A stretch of 64,000 bases of DNA from Daejeonella sp. (lineage in GTDB: Bacteria; Bacteroidota; Bacteroidia; Sphingobacteriales; Sphingobacteriaceae). Positions 28,861-38,077 of this stretch are shown here, one piece after another (position 1 is the stretch's first letter; each line of letters begins with the position of its first letter). Position numbers and translations under genes: made by a program. The notes under the pieces were generated by a model. That model was not told the origin of the DNA and searched no databases. It was given only the letters and a program-made list of their open reading frames with translations. The stretch spans positions 100,580-164,579 of the forward strand of contig NZ_JAUYSS010000058.1 in assembly GCF_030695525.1 (NCBI RefSeq), read 5' to 3'.

Positions 28861-29996
28861 GCCGCTTCCTCCTGTATTTGTGCAATAATTTGTGTAAGCG
28901 GGTATTGACTTGAAGCAGGATGGGATTGAATAGCCTCTATCCCGACCTGCCCTATTGCCGCCAGAGCCTTCGCTGAAGCAAGCTTCACCGCATCAACTTC
29001 ATCCGAAAGAAGGCTTACTAAAAAGGGAATTTCAGTATCTGTACTAACCGACTCAAGTGTTCGCAGAATTGCCAATTGATTATTAGCTGTCTCAGAAAAA
29101 TAAATATCTGTTAAAATTGCTGCCGACTTCTCACTAGGCAGATTTTTTAAAACTGATATCGCCTTTTGTCTGACCATTGGATTATTATGCCTTAGACAGA
29201 CAACTACCTGATCAAAGAGTTCAAACCGGTGATAGTTTTTCACAAGATTTAATGCAAAAAGCACAATGGTATCATTTTTGGATTCCAGCCATACCTCAAT
29301 TCCGGTAAAATGCTCTGTTGGTAAACTGGCCAATTGATCCAGTAATTTAATTTGCTGCCATTTAGTAATCGGATAAGTTGCATTATCCAGAAAACGCAGC
29401 CCTTCAAAACCATAAAATTTTAAAATGGCATTATGAGCTTCTACGCGAATTAAACCACGTTCATGATCAACAAATTCGAATATTCTGTGTTTATATTCAT
29501 CCAGTTCCATTACCCCGATTTGTTGAATAGCGGATGCTATTTTATACCATGAAGAACTATTCAGCATTTTCAGAACCTGTTTATCAAAGTTTAATTGTCT
29601 GAATAGCCTTGTCAGATTATCTGAAGCGGCACCTGACATATTTAGCTTTACAGCAATTAATTTTTGAATAAGGGTTTTCCGAAAGTTAGTATTGTGCAAG
29701 TGTTTAGCCATTCCGAAAGGTAACTCAATGTTTGTCCGGGATACTATATCCAACAGTTCAGCGGTCTGATCACCATCCGGGTTATCATCTTCATGGAAGA
29801 TAACTTTGTAAATCATATCATCAGTCAAAGTATTCCATCGGTCTGTTTGCTTTTGCCTCGCTCTCAGAATCCCCTGATAAATTAAGATGTATATGAATAA
29901 AACAACAATAAAAAAAGAAAACAGAATTGCAGCAATCAAAGGAAAGGGTAATCCTGAGAAAAAATCAATTTGAATATTTAAATCGGATAGCCTCAA
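28857..29996 (-). CDS. Membrane-anchored HEAT-repeat protein
   Basis: 379 residues. An N-terminal helix (~18-42, PLIAAILFSFFIVVLFIYIL) anchors the protein and the remainder is alpha-helical and presumably cytoplasmic. Residues ~160-375 show HEAT-type repeats (VVVCLRHNNPMVRQKAISVLKNL, IPFLVSLLSDEVDAVKLASAKAL). HEAT solenoids act as protein-binding scaffolds. It sits between a CheY-like receiver (18 bp upstream) and the GT2 synthase (4-bp overlap), so the simplest reading is that it links the receiver to the synthase or assembles the synthase complex. That role is inference and no catalytic motif is present. Confidence 0.85.
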   Translation of the reverse strand: MRLSDLNIQIDFFSGLPFPLIAAILFSFFIVVLFIYILIYQGILRARQKQTDRWNTLTDDMIYKVIFHEDDNPDGDQTAELLDIVSRTNIELPFGMAKHLHNTNFRKTLIQKLIAVKLNMSGAASDNLTRLFRQLNFDKQVLKMLNSSSWYKIASAIQQIGVMELDEYKHRIFEFVDHERGLIRVEAHNAILKFYGFEGLRFLDNATYPITKWQQIKLLDQLASLPTEHFTGIEVWLESKNDTIVLFALNLVKNYHRFELFDQVVVCLRHNNPMVRQKAISVLKNLPSEKSAAILTDIYFSETANNQLAILRTLESVSTDTEIPFLVSLLSDEVDAVKLASAKALAAIGQVGIEAIQSHPASSQYPLTQIIAQIQEEAA

Positions 29997-30013
29997 AAGT
30001 ATTATATTAAAGC

Positions 30014-30382
30014 CTAACTTTTTACACTATCAGCGAAGCGACGGATACGTACAGATAATTCATTCGGACTGAACGGTTTTGTAATATAATCATCGGCACC
30101 GAGCCGAAAAGCTTCTAATATAACACTTTCCTGCCCCATCCCCGATAATACAATAACCTTAATTTTATCAGGATATTTTTGCTTTACTGAACCCACGATC
30201 TCCAAACCTGTCGAATAGGGCATCATTATATCCGTAATTACCAGGTCAGGCATATACTGATCAATTAAGTCTAATGCGGCCTTACCATCACGGGCCAGGA
30301 AAATTTCATGTCCATCACGCTTCAACCGAAATTCAAGTGTTTTCAACATTAATTCATCGTCTTCAGCAATTACAATTTTCAT
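30014..30382 (-). CDS. Stand-alone CheY-like response regulator
   Basis: 122 residues, a single receiver domain: acidic pocket EDDE (~7-10), phosphoacceptor Asp at ~51 in VITDIMMP, switch Ser in VLSGMG, and the conserved Lys in ITKPFSP. No output domain follows, so it must act by protein contact. It is the first gene of an apparent operon with the HEAT protein and GT2 synthase. It is divergent from the GAF pseudokinase gene (166 bp apart). A role as phospho-switch for polysaccharide synthesis is inferred from this order. Confidence 0.92.
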   Translation of the reverse strand: MKIVIAEDDELMLKTLEFRLKRDGHEIFLARDGKAALDLIDQYMPDLVITDIMMPYSTGLEIVGSVKQKYPDKIKVIVLSGMGQESVILEAFRLGADDYITKPFSPNELSVRIRRFADSVKS

Positions 30383-30547
30383 TTCAGGCAGATATTTCCA
30401 GATGTAACTTTTGATTGTGGTCTAAAAAAGCAAAATTTAGACTCAAAAATACATTTATTTGAAGATTTTGAGCAGATTTCAGATTAAAAACAAAATAATT
30501 AAAATAATTATTGATCTAAGTATATTTACGTTCCAAATTATTATTTA

Positions 30548-31684
30548 ATGATTCAGCCATTACCGCTTAATGAAGCGAAAAGAATTCTTAGTCTTTCAAA
30601 CCTTGATGTCGATTACAGCACATTAGAAGATAATTTTAAGCATCTGATGAAACTGGCATCCAGGCTAACAGACATGGATGTTACCCTATTAAATCTGGTA
30701 GATTCCTATACTCAATGGACTATAGCACAACATGGCATTCAATTACCATCAATGCCCAGAGAGGAATGCGTATGTCAGTATACGATAGTTCAGGATCAAG
30801 GTTTCGAAATCAAAGATCTTTCTACTGATACCCGATTTGAGCAGGCTTCTTATGTTAAAAACGATCCAAAGTTACGCTATTACTATGGTGTGCCGTTAGA
30901 AATGAGCAATGGGGTAAATATTGGTTCTCTTTGTGTGATGAATCGAGAAATAAAAATTCTCAGTAATGATAAAATAGATCTTTTAAAGATCATTGCAGAG
31001 GAAATAGTCTGTAAATTAAAAGATTTCCAAAAAATTAATGAGTTAAAAAATGAGCTATCTGATGCAATTAAAATGCAACGTAAAATCGCTCATGATATTA
31101 GAAACCCACTAGCCGGAATAATTGGGATTTCTGATATACTCATTGAGCCTGATGAAGAACACGATCAGGAAGAAGTTTTACACTGTCTTAAACTTATTAA
31201 TAATAGTAGCAAATCAATCCTTGAGATTGCAGACAACATCTCAATGGAACTCTTTGATAAAGTGAGTCACTCGCACAGTTTTAACCTTGAAGCACTCGCC
31301 GAACGAATTAACCACCTGTATTTACCTCTCGCAAAAAACAAAAAATTAATTCTTGAATTTACCATTGATAAGAGCAAAGAGCATATTCACTTCTCAAAAA
31401 ATAAACTCCTTCAAATAATTGGAAGTCCTGTTTCAAGTGCTATTAAATTAAGTAAACCGGGTGCTTTGATTAAAATCCAGCTTGGACTTACTATACAATC
31501 TGACCGAAATATACTACAGGTTCAGATCAATAGTAACGATCCTATAAGTCGCGAAATTAGCCCTGAAAGTATTGTATTAAATTTCACTAAGGAGCTTATT
31601 GAAAGTAAGGATGGAACGCTCCATTTTGAGTATAATGAGCTGGAAGGACTATCTTATAAATTAAGTATTCCCCAGTCAGGCTGA
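30548..31684 (+). CDS. GAF-domain histidine kinase-like protein, probable pseudokinase
   Basis: 378 residues. A GAF domain (~15-165, NLVDSYTQWTIAQHG, MPREECVCQYT, YYYGVPLEMSNG) is followed by a dimerisation helix that keeps the histidine (IAHDIRNPLAGIIG). The ATPase region is degenerate: where the paralogous kinase at 38192-39400 has N box NLISNAIKF, G1 DTGEGL and G2 GYGFGLQL, this protein has SPVSSAIKL, NSNDPIS and SIVLNFTKE. ATP binding is therefore unlikely. It may be a phosphotransfer or regulatory protein. It is transcribed away from the receiver-HEAT-GT2 operon, which makes that receiver a plausible partner. It converges on the DUF4838 gene with 8 bp between stops. Confidence 0.85.
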   Translation: MIQPLPLNEAKRILSLSNLDVDYSTLEDNFKHLMKLASRLTDMDVTLLNLVDSYTQWTIAQHGIQLPSMPREECVCQYTIVQDQGFEIKDLSTDTRFEQASYVKNDPKLRYYYGVPLEMSNGVNIGSLCVMNREIKILSNDKIDLLKIIAEEIVCKLKDFQKINELKNELSDAIKMQRKIAHDIRNPLAGIIGISDILIEPDEEHDQEEVLHCLKLINNSSKSILEIADNISMELFDKVSHSHSFNLEALAERINHLYLPLAKNKKLILEFTIDKSKEHIHFSKNKLLQIIGSPVSSAIKLSKPGALIKIQLGLTIQSDRNILQVQINSNDPISREISPESIVLNFTKELIESKDGTLHFEYNELEGLSYKLSIPQSG

Positions 31685-31692
31685 AACAACTC

Positions 31693-33948
31693 TTATTCAA
31701 CAATTATTTCATCTATCATTAACCAGGGTTTCCGGTCTTTTCGGTTGCGCCAGGAAGGTATTTCAGTTTGATTGATCGCTGTTATTTTTATGTAACGAGC
31801 TTTTGTTTTACTCAGATCAAAACTAAATTTCCTGATCGGTGCTGAAACATCTTCAAAGGGTCCCTCTATAAGCAGACTTGCTGCCTGTTTGTAGCTTTTA
31901 CCATCATCTGATAATTCTATGCATATTTCCTTAGGCAAAAACATATAATGCCGGTGATTCTCTAGAAATGACATTTCAATTTTGTTGATCCGGATTTGAG
32001 TTTCCATGTCGATTTCGACTTTCATATCAGTTTCATTCCACCCAAGCCAGTTGTACTGAAAATCCTCTGTACCACTAGTTCCATCAACAAGTGTCCTTGC
32101 TCCTTTGCTTACAAATTCCGGATTGTTTTCAGTTAATAATCTTACTGGTTTATTTAATGCTTTATGAATGACAGGGCCGGTTCTAAAAATATGCTCCCAT
32201 TCTTTCAAATATTGTTCAGGACTAAATCCAGACTCATTTAATTGAGTGATCTGATTGTCTCTGGCCGACTCATAAAAATATTGAACCTTTCTTCTGATCT
32301 CCTCTCTGACCACCCAGTTTTTATTCTGTTTTATGAAAACTCCATTCTGATCAATTCCAAAAAATCTGGCTTGTTGTAAAACTGCAAAATGCAAAGGCAA
32401 AGAAACCATTTGAACCCGTTTTGTTAATTCAATATCTCCTTTAACAAGAGTTTCTGCCGTATCCAGAATATGTAGATATTCAGTAAGTAGTTGAGGACTA
32501 AGGTAAGTTTGATAAGGCATTATAGGGTTATCGTAAATATCCATTCTTTTCCATGAGGCACGAACATGCTCATGAATGAGGTCTATGTATTGGCCGACAT
32601 AAACTCCGGCATTTCCATAATAGTTATTTAGGAATTCTGTTTTAATTTTATCTGTGTCTGAATCTTTATCCCAAAGAAGCTTTGATAAAATATATGTCCT
32701 CAACTCAGCCAGTTCTCCTGGAATCTCAACGCTGCCCTGTATAAAAAAACCATCTGCCTGCTTTTTAGAAAAGTAATCAAAATTAGGCTTCAGTGTATGC
32801 AGGTTTGGAAAGGGGCTGATATAATTCGTGAACTGTACGACATAATCCCAAACAATAATATTTGAAGTCAGTTTCTCCCATCCATTGTAATCCTTTCTAA
32901 TTTTTTCTGAACGTGGATCAGTATCAAGCGGCTTGCTGCGGTTAATATCGATTGCAGAAAACATGATATTTACATTCGGCAGCGGCTTAAGACCTACAGG
33001 TGGTTTTCTGGAATACGTATAAGCAAGAGTCGAAATCGTTTTATCAGGAAAGTTTGCAGCAACCAGATTTACAAAAGTTAACAAAGATCCCTGATTACTT
33101 TCATGCCTCTTATTCAAGGCGGAGCACTGATTACATTCACAGGCTCCGATATCGTCATTCTGACTTAGAGACCAATATTTTAATGCAGCAGCATCAGTAA
33201 TCCTTTTACCCAATTCATTTACTACTATCTTTAAAACATCAGGGTTTGTCAGGCATAATTGCATTGCTCTTCTTTCCCCATTTACCAAACTGAAATATTC
33301 GGGATGTTGATTGAAGTACTGCGCGGGGGAAAGCAACTTAAAAAACGAATGGCCCCATAAACCCCATTTATCTTCGATGCGATTTAGTTTATGCCAGTCA
33401 AGATATTCCTGATCAGTTTCTGCATCCCAATAGTGTAATGATCTGAAATTAATTTCCGGGTTTTGAAGATCATTTATGACCGGCAGTACGATTGAGCCCT
33501 GTTTAGGAATCAGTGAAAATCTGGAAGAATATTTTCTGCAACCCATATATGTTTCCAGAAAAGTGTATACACCATACAGTGTACCTTTTCCTTTACCTGA
33601 AATAATAAGTTTATTGGATTTGGTGGCTATCAGAAACCCATCATTTTGAATACTCTCATTTACCTCAATACGACCGGTATTTCCAATTAATATCTCCAAT
33701 TCAGAAGGGGGCAAACTATCATCAATAATCGGAATTAATGCCCCGGAAATTTGATGAAGATAATTCTGTAAGATAATAGACGCAGACAGTTCATGAACGG
33801 AGGCATTCTTTGACCTGACAATTGAATATCCAGACCTCCCATTTTCAACCAGGGTAATGGAAAAAGACATCATTGGTATAAATGAAAATATAAGAACACA
33901 GAGAAAGCGAAAATCAATCATAGGAAAACAATGAATTCTCATAATCAA
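31693..33948 (-). CDS. Secreted DUF4838 glycoside hydrolase-like protein
   Basis: 751 residues. The ATG at 33921 gives the neater signal peptide (MIDFRFLCVLIFSFIPMMSF). Residues ~45-150 resemble the non-catalytic N-terminal domain of GH67/GH20 enzymes (FLETYMGCRKYSS). Residues ~170-480 match DUF4838, a TIM-barrel family related to alpha-glucuronidases (HPEYFSLVNGERRAMQLCLTNP, QNDDIGACECNQC). The last ~140 residues look like an F5/8-type carbohydrate-binding module (YKQAASLLIEGPFEDVS, ARYIKITAINQT). It probably acts on a polysaccharide in the periplasm or at the surface. The substrate is unknown and catalytic residues cannot be fixed from sequence alone. Confidence 0.83.
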   Translation of the reverse strand: MIMRIHCFPMIDFRFLCVLIFSFIPMMSFSITLVENGRSGYSIVRSKNASVHELSASIILQNYLHQISGALIPIIDDSLPPSELEILIGNTGRIEVNESIQNDGFLIATKSNKLIISGKGKGTLYGVYTFLETYMGCRKYSSRFSLIPKQGSIVLPVINDLQNPEINFRSLHYWDAETDQEYLDWHKLNRIEDKWGLWGHSFFKLLSPAQYFNQHPEYFSLVNGERRAMQLCLTNPDVLKIVVNELGKRITDAAALKYWSLSQNDDIGACECNQCSALNKRHESNQGSLLTFVNLVAANFPDKTISTLAYTYSRKPPVGLKPLPNVNIMFSAIDINRSKPLDTDPRSEKIRKDYNGWEKLTSNIIVWDYVVQFTNYISPFPNLHTLKPNFDYFSKKQADGFFIQGSVEIPGELAELRTYILSKLLWDKDSDTDKIKTEFLNNYYGNAGVYVGQYIDLIHEHVRASWKRMDIYDNPIMPYQTYLSPQLLTEYLHILDTAETLVKGDIELTKRVQMVSLPLHFAVLQQARFFGIDQNGVFIKQNKNWVVREEIRRKVQYFYESARDNQITQLNESGFSPEQYLKEWEHIFRTGPVIHKALNKPVRLLTENNPEFVSKGARTLVDGTSGTEDFQYNWLGWNETDMKVEIDMETQIRINKIEMSFLENHRHYMFLPKEICIELSDDGKSYKQAASLLIEGPFEDVSAPIRKFSFDLSKTKARYIKITAINQTEIPSWRNRKDRKPWLMIDEIIVE

Positions 33949-34082
33949 AGGAAAACTGCGCTTCCCAGAACCAAAATATATGAAATAAAAATGCTTAATA
34001 GCGAGCCTGCGCTATTTTCTAAACTAGGAAAAAATAGTAATTATGCCGAAAATAACGGTTTTATATTAAAAATTAGTGGAAA

Positions 34083-34766
34083 TTAATATTTACTGTTTAA
34101 AGCCATTGAGCGAATATCCTCTTTGGTATTAATAACCTTTTCTTCATGTAGTTGAAAATGAAATGTTTCAAGCTTTTGAAGCAGATATTGTAGCTTCAGT
34201 TTCTCTGAATAACATAAATTCCCTGTAACCATTTTCCCAACATAGTTCATATCATCAAACACCCGATGTAAAAGCTCCTTTCCAATTTCAGTGATTGAAA
34301 TTCTCCGGGAACGTTTATCTGCCGGATCATCCCATTGTTTAACAAGACCTGCAGTGAGTAAACGGCGTATGACTTCGGTTCCTGAAGTTTTTTCCTGTAT
34401 ATTTCTACTGATCAATTCGCCTTTAGTGAGACTTTCGTGAGTTAATAATATGGCAAGGGCGGTAAAATCTTCCGGACTTTGTAAAGGTGTACCTTCCAAC
34501 GTTTTCTTGATATATGATTTTGCATAACGGCTCATATAAACGAACAGACGTCCAATGGCATTGTCAATTTGATAGGCCAATTCCTGCGTTTCTTCCTCCA
34601 TTTCACCAAATCGAATATCGGATGAACCAAGGGAATTGTCCGAATGCTCCAGTTGATTGATTAGGAATCCTGAAAAATCACTCAGGCATAATTCCCTGCC
34701 ATTGCTGTCTCGTTCAAATTCTTCAACGAGATCCAGGAGCTGATGTATAAATTTATAGCTTTTCAT
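34083..34766 (-). CDS. MarR-family transcriptional regulator
   Basis: 227 residues, longer than a typical MarR (~150) because of extra sequence at both ends. Residues ~90-190 form the winged helix: ALAILLTHESLTKGELIS, recognition helix region EKTSGTEVIRRLLTAGLV, and the wing DKRSRRISITEIGKELL with the family D-R-x-x-R pattern. It is the last gene of the folE-SDR-flavin reductase-FAD oxidoreductase operon (19 bp after the FAD gene), which suggests it controls that operon. The ligand is unknown. A candidate operator is the inverted repeat at the folE start. Confidence 0.88.
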   Translation of the reverse strand: MKSYKFIHQLLDLVEEFERDSNGRELCLSDFSGFLINQLEHSDNSLGSSDIRFGEMEEETQELAYQIDNAIGRLFVYMSRYAKSYIKKTLEGTPLQSPEDFTALAILLTHESLTKGELISRNIQEKTSGTEVIRRLLTAGLVKQWDDPADKRSRRISITEIGKELLHRVFDDMNYVGKMVTGNLCYSEKLKLQYLLQKLETFHFQLHEEKVINTKEDIRSMALNSKY

Positions 34767-34785
34767 TTGAGTCTTAAATTCAGTT

Positions 34786-36030
34786 TTATATGGATAGGAT
34801 GGCCTCTGCTGCCAATCTTCCGCTCTTCATAGCTGCATTAATTGAACCGTTCATTAAATGATCCCCACAGATAAAAGTTGAGTCATTTATCCGCATTGAA
34901 GAAGGAAGAATATCATTTGTAACGTGCTTATTATCAGGAAGTGCATAAGGAATAGTATAAGTTTTTAAATGTTCCCAGTTCATACAGTCTGGGTACCAGA
35001 ATTTTAACTCATCCTTAATTTTAAATTCAAGGGATTCAGGTTCAATAAGTAGCTGCTTATCAGTAAGTGAGACCGAAATCAGCGATTTACCTTCAGGAGC
35101 ATAATCTGCAGAAACATTACTCATTACCGCAATATTGTTTACCAGCCTATTTGAATTTGCATTTAAAGCGATTAAAGCTTTATGATAGGGTGCCTTTTCA
35201 GTTGAAAAATATAGACATGTCACCGATTTTTTATCGATAGGAATACGTTGAAATGGCGCCGGAATACAGTCAGCAGCAGTTGCAATAAGAATAATTCCGG
35301 CTTTATAGTTCCTTTCTGAAGCAGTTCGAACCTCATTGCCATCTATACTTAAAACACGTTCATTAAGTATTAATTCTTCTGCTGAAAGTCCGGAAGATAG
35401 TTGTGCTGAAATCATCCCCATGCCCCTAGCCGGTATTGCAGTATCTGCTTCACTAAACATTTTAAATACAAACTCAAACATACGGGAAGATGTTTCCAGT
35501 TTTTGTTCCAGATAAATCCCCGACATAAAAGGAGTAAAAAAGTTAGAAATTATTCTTTCACTAAAACCTGCATTTCTTAAATATTGTAAGGTTGTGGTTT
35601 CCTGCTTTGAAAAAATTTCATCAATGCTAATATCAGCCAGCTTTAAACGAAGAAAAAGTAGTCTGAATTTATCAGGCAGACTGCCAACAGGAGATTTTAG
35701 AGTGCGAATCAAGGATCCTATTTCTCTCAAAGGATCACCTATTTCGTCAATTCCGGAATTACTAAAAATGATAGAACCCGGACTAAAAGAACGGAGATCC
35801 AGTGCTTTATAGTCCAGAAAGTTCCTTGCTTCCGGGTATGCAGTTAGTAAAACCTGAAAGCCCCTGTCAAAAAGATATCCATTTACTTTATCAGTCCTGA
35901 CCCTTCCGCCCGGGGCATCAGAAGCTTCCAGTATCTTTACTTTACGACCAGCCAATTTTAATACACGAGCGGCAGTCAGACCTGCAAGACCTGAGCCTAT
36001 GATTAAGATATCGCTTGGGCTAGTATTCAA
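34786..36030 (-). CDS. FAD-dependent amine oxidase/protoporphyrinogen oxidase-like oxidoreductase
   Basis: 414 residues. The N-terminal Rossmann motif GSGLAGLTAARVLKLAG with the following ILEASDAPGGRVRT is the classical FAD-binding signature of the amine oxidase/phytoene desaturase/PPO superfamily, and the C-terminal CGDHLMNGSINAAMKSGR is the second FAD contact. No membrane segment. The substrate cannot be deduced. It follows the flavin reductase gene by 30 bp and precedes marR by 19 bp in the same operon, so it probably belongs to a redox pathway that uses reduced flavin or a pterin. Confidence 0.88.
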   Translation of the reverse strand: MNTSPSDILIIGSGLAGLTAARVLKLAGRKVKILEASDAPGGRVRTDKVNGYLFDRGFQVLLTAYPEARNFLDYKALDLRSFSPGSIIFSNSGIDEIGDPLREIGSLIRTLKSPVGSLPDKFRLLFLRLKLADISIDEIFSKQETTTLQYLRNAGFSERIISNFFTPFMSGIYLEQKLETSSRMFEFVFKMFSEADTAIPARGMGMISAQLSSGLSAEELILNERVLSIDGNEVRTASERNYKAGIILIATAADCIPAPFQRIPIDKKSVTCLYFSTEKAPYHKALIALNANSNRLVNNIAVMSNVSADYAPEGKSLISVSLTDKQLLIEPESLEFKIKDELKFWYPDCMNWEHLKTYTIPYALPDNKHVTNDILPSSMRINDSTFICGDHLMNGSINAAMKSGRLAAEAILSI

Positions 36031-36060
36031 AACCTCAATTAAAATTTGATAAAAGATGGA

Positions 36061-36672
36061 TTAAACAAACTTTGCATAAGCTAATCTACCTAAATGTTCT
36101 GTTGTAAAATAGCTGTCCAATCCTGCAACAGTAAGGGTTCCAGCATTAATATGATCTACATAACCATCGGCTGCAACAATTCCATCATCCATCAAAACAT
36201 GGACTATTTCACCGATCAGAATCTTAGTATTGTTCAATGATACATCAATAATTTCACGAAGCTCTAATCCAATTTTGACACTGGATTCTAGCACAAAAGG
36301 GGCCTTGAATGGATCCATATAAAACTCTTTAAAACCACATGGTTCAAACTCAGATACACCTGATGGAAAGCGGGCACTGGTTTGATGAGCCTGTTGAAAA
36401 TGGTCTGGCAATACATTATTAAGGGTATATTCCTGGGTTTGAATTATATTCTGCAGTGAGTCGTGGTCATTACTGTCTGGTCTGAATACCATACCCAACA
36501 AAGGGGGATTGGCTCCAACATGAAAAATCGAATTAAACAAGCCCAGATTACTGATCCCATCTTTATTTGCAGTACCCAGCATATGCAGCGATTTATAACC
36601 CGGTAAACTATTAATGAAAGTAGTCCGGTAACGCTTTTCCATAGCTGAGATATGGCTTTGATTAAAGTTCAT
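36061..36672 (-). CDS. Flavin reductase-like FMN-binding protein
   Basis: 203 residues of the flavin reductase-like split-barrel family: LGTANKDGISNLGLFNSI (~32-49), PPLLGMVFRPDSNDHDS, and NTKILIGEIVHVLMDDGIV. Members bind FMN and reduce flavin or deliver it to a partner oxygenase or oxidase. It starts 2 bp after the SDR stop and lies upstream of the FAD oxidoreductase gene, so these two flavoproteins may work together. The reaction is inferred. Confidence 0.87.
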   Translation of the reverse strand: MNFNQSHISAMEKRYRTTFINSLPGYKSLHMLGTANKDGISNLGLFNSIFHVGANPPLLGMVFRPDSNDHDSLQNIIQTQEYTLNNVLPDHFQQAHQTSARFPSGVSEFEPCGFKEFYMDPFKAPFVLESSVKIGLELREIIDVSLNNTKILIGEIVHVLMDDGIVAADGYVDHINAGTLTVAGLDSYFTTEHLGRLAYAKFV

Positions 36673-36674
36673 TT

Positions 36675-37391
36675 TTACAAAGTTTTTAAATTCCCCATAC
36701 CTCCATCAATTCCCAAGACCTGTCCGCTTATCCACCCGCTTTCATCCGATAATAGAAACGAAATTGCAGAGGCAATATCTTCAGGTTTTCCAATTCTACC
36801 AAGCGGATGTCGCTTTGCAGAGGCTTCACGTTTCTCGGGAGTATTCAATAAATTACCCGCAAGAGAAGTATCCGTTAATGAAGGTGCAACCACATTAACC
36901 CTGATATTTTGGGAGGCAAACTCGGCAGCGAGTGACAGGGCCAGACTTTCAACCCCACCTTTAGCGGCCGCGATACTGGCATGATAAGGCATACCTGTTT
37001 TAGCGGCGACCGAGCTTATCAACACGATTGATGCTACGCCAGAATTTTTCAATGACCTGTATGCCAGCTGAATGGATCGGGCGGCTCCCGTTACATTCAA
37101 TCTGTAATCTTGTATAAAATCATCTTCAGTATAACGGCTGAAAGGTTTAAGATTAATGCTTCCTACTGCATAAACCAAACCATGCAAATTATCAGGTAAC
37201 TGTTCCGCAATCAAATCAAGGTTTGTTAAGACATCTACAGGTATATGAATCAGTCCATCGGGCCAATCTTCAGATTTGGTTCTCGAGGCATTGTATACCT
37301 GGGCTCCCAGCGTAGACAGCATATTGACCAATTTGAGTCCGATGCCTGAACTACCACCCACAACGAGTATATTTTTACCTTTAAAATTCAT
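36675..37391 (-). CDS. Short-chain dehydrogenase/reductase family protein with altered active site
   Basis: 238 residues with the Rossmann motif VGGSSGIG (~11-18), NVTGAARS-type assembly helix, catalytic-type serine in LISSVAA (~126) and C-terminal DGGMGNL. In classical SDRs a YxxxK follows. Here the sequence is YHASIAAAK, so the residue four before Lys144 is Ile140 and a tyrosine occurs only at 136. Either the protein uses another proton donor or it is not a normal dehydrogenase. Its ATG shares one base with the folE stop (TAATG), showing translational coupling to GTP cyclohydrolase. A pteridine reductase-like function is possible but unproven. Confidence 0.88.
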   Translation of the reverse strand: MNFKGKNILVVGGSSGIGLKLVNMLSTLGAQVYNASRTKSEDWPDGLIHIPVDVLTNLDLIAEQLPDNLHGLVYAVGSINLKPFSRYTEDDFIQDYRLNVTGAARSIQLAYRSLKNSGVASIVLISSVAAKTGMPYHASIAAAKGGVESLALSLAAEFASQNIRVNVVAPSLTDTSLAGNLLNTPEKREASAKRHPLGRIGKPEDIASAISFLLSDESGWISGQVLGIDGGMGNLKTL

Positions 37392-38077
37392 TATCCGATG
37401 TGCTTTAAAAACTCGTTTCTGGTTTCGGGCGACAAAAACCTCCCACTGTATTCGGCTGTAATTGTTGAGCTATTCATATCACGTATACCCCTCGACGAAA
37501 CACAATGATGATGGGCATCAATAACTACAGCCACGTCTTCAGTCCCCAATGCTTCTTTTATCTCATTTGCAATCTGAATAGTTAGTCTTTCCTGAACTTG
37601 CGGACGCTGGGAATAATATTGTACAATCCGATTGAGCTTAGATAAACCAATAACTTTTCCATTACTCATGTAAGCAATATGCGCTTTCCCCGTAATCGGA
37701 ACAAAATGATGTTCACAATTACTGTAAACCGCAATATTACGTTCCACCAGCATCTGATTATATTTGTAATGGTTCTCAAATAAAGTGACTGAAGGTTTAC
37801 CCGCAGGATTTAGTCCGCTAAAGATCTCCTTAACATACATTTTTGCTACTCTTTTAGGGGTTTCTCTCAAACTGTCGTCATTGAGATCCAAACCGAGAAT
37901 ATTCATGATATGACTGAAATGCTTCTCAATAAGCAGAATTTTAGTTTCATCATCCAGGTCAAATGCATCCTCACGCATTGGAGTATCAACAGAAACTGAA
38001 ATATGACTTTCAGCCATCAGGTTTAATAAATCCTGTTCTGTAGTACCCAGGATAGTATTGGGAATATTTTTATCCAT
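37391..38077 (-). CDS. folE: GTP cyclohydrolase I
   Basis: 228 residues. Converts GTP to 7,8-dihydroneopterin triphosphate, the first step to folate and other pterins. The zinc and catalytic residues are present: SNCEHHFVPITGKAHIAY, LSKLNRIVQYYSQRPQVQE and the second zinc cysteine in AHHHCVSSRGI. The ~45-residue N-terminal extension is longer than in minimal enzymes. It leads a five-gene operon with SDR, flavin reductase, FAD oxidoreductase and marR rather than folate genes, so it may supply a pterin for a dedicated redox or light-related function. It may not be the housekeeping copy. An inverted repeat overlaps its start. Confidence 0.95.
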   Translation of the reverse strand: MDKNIPNTILGTTEQDLLNLMAESHISVSVDTPMREDAFDLDDETKILLIEKHFSHIMNILGLDLNDDSLRETPKRVAKMYVKEIFSGLNPAGKPSVTLFENHYKYNQMLVERNIAVYSNCEHHFVPITGKAHIAYMSNGKVIGLSKLNRIVQYYSQRPQVQERLTIQIANEIKEALGTEDVAVVIDAHHHCVSSRGIRDMNSSTITAEYSGRFLSPETRNEFLKHIG

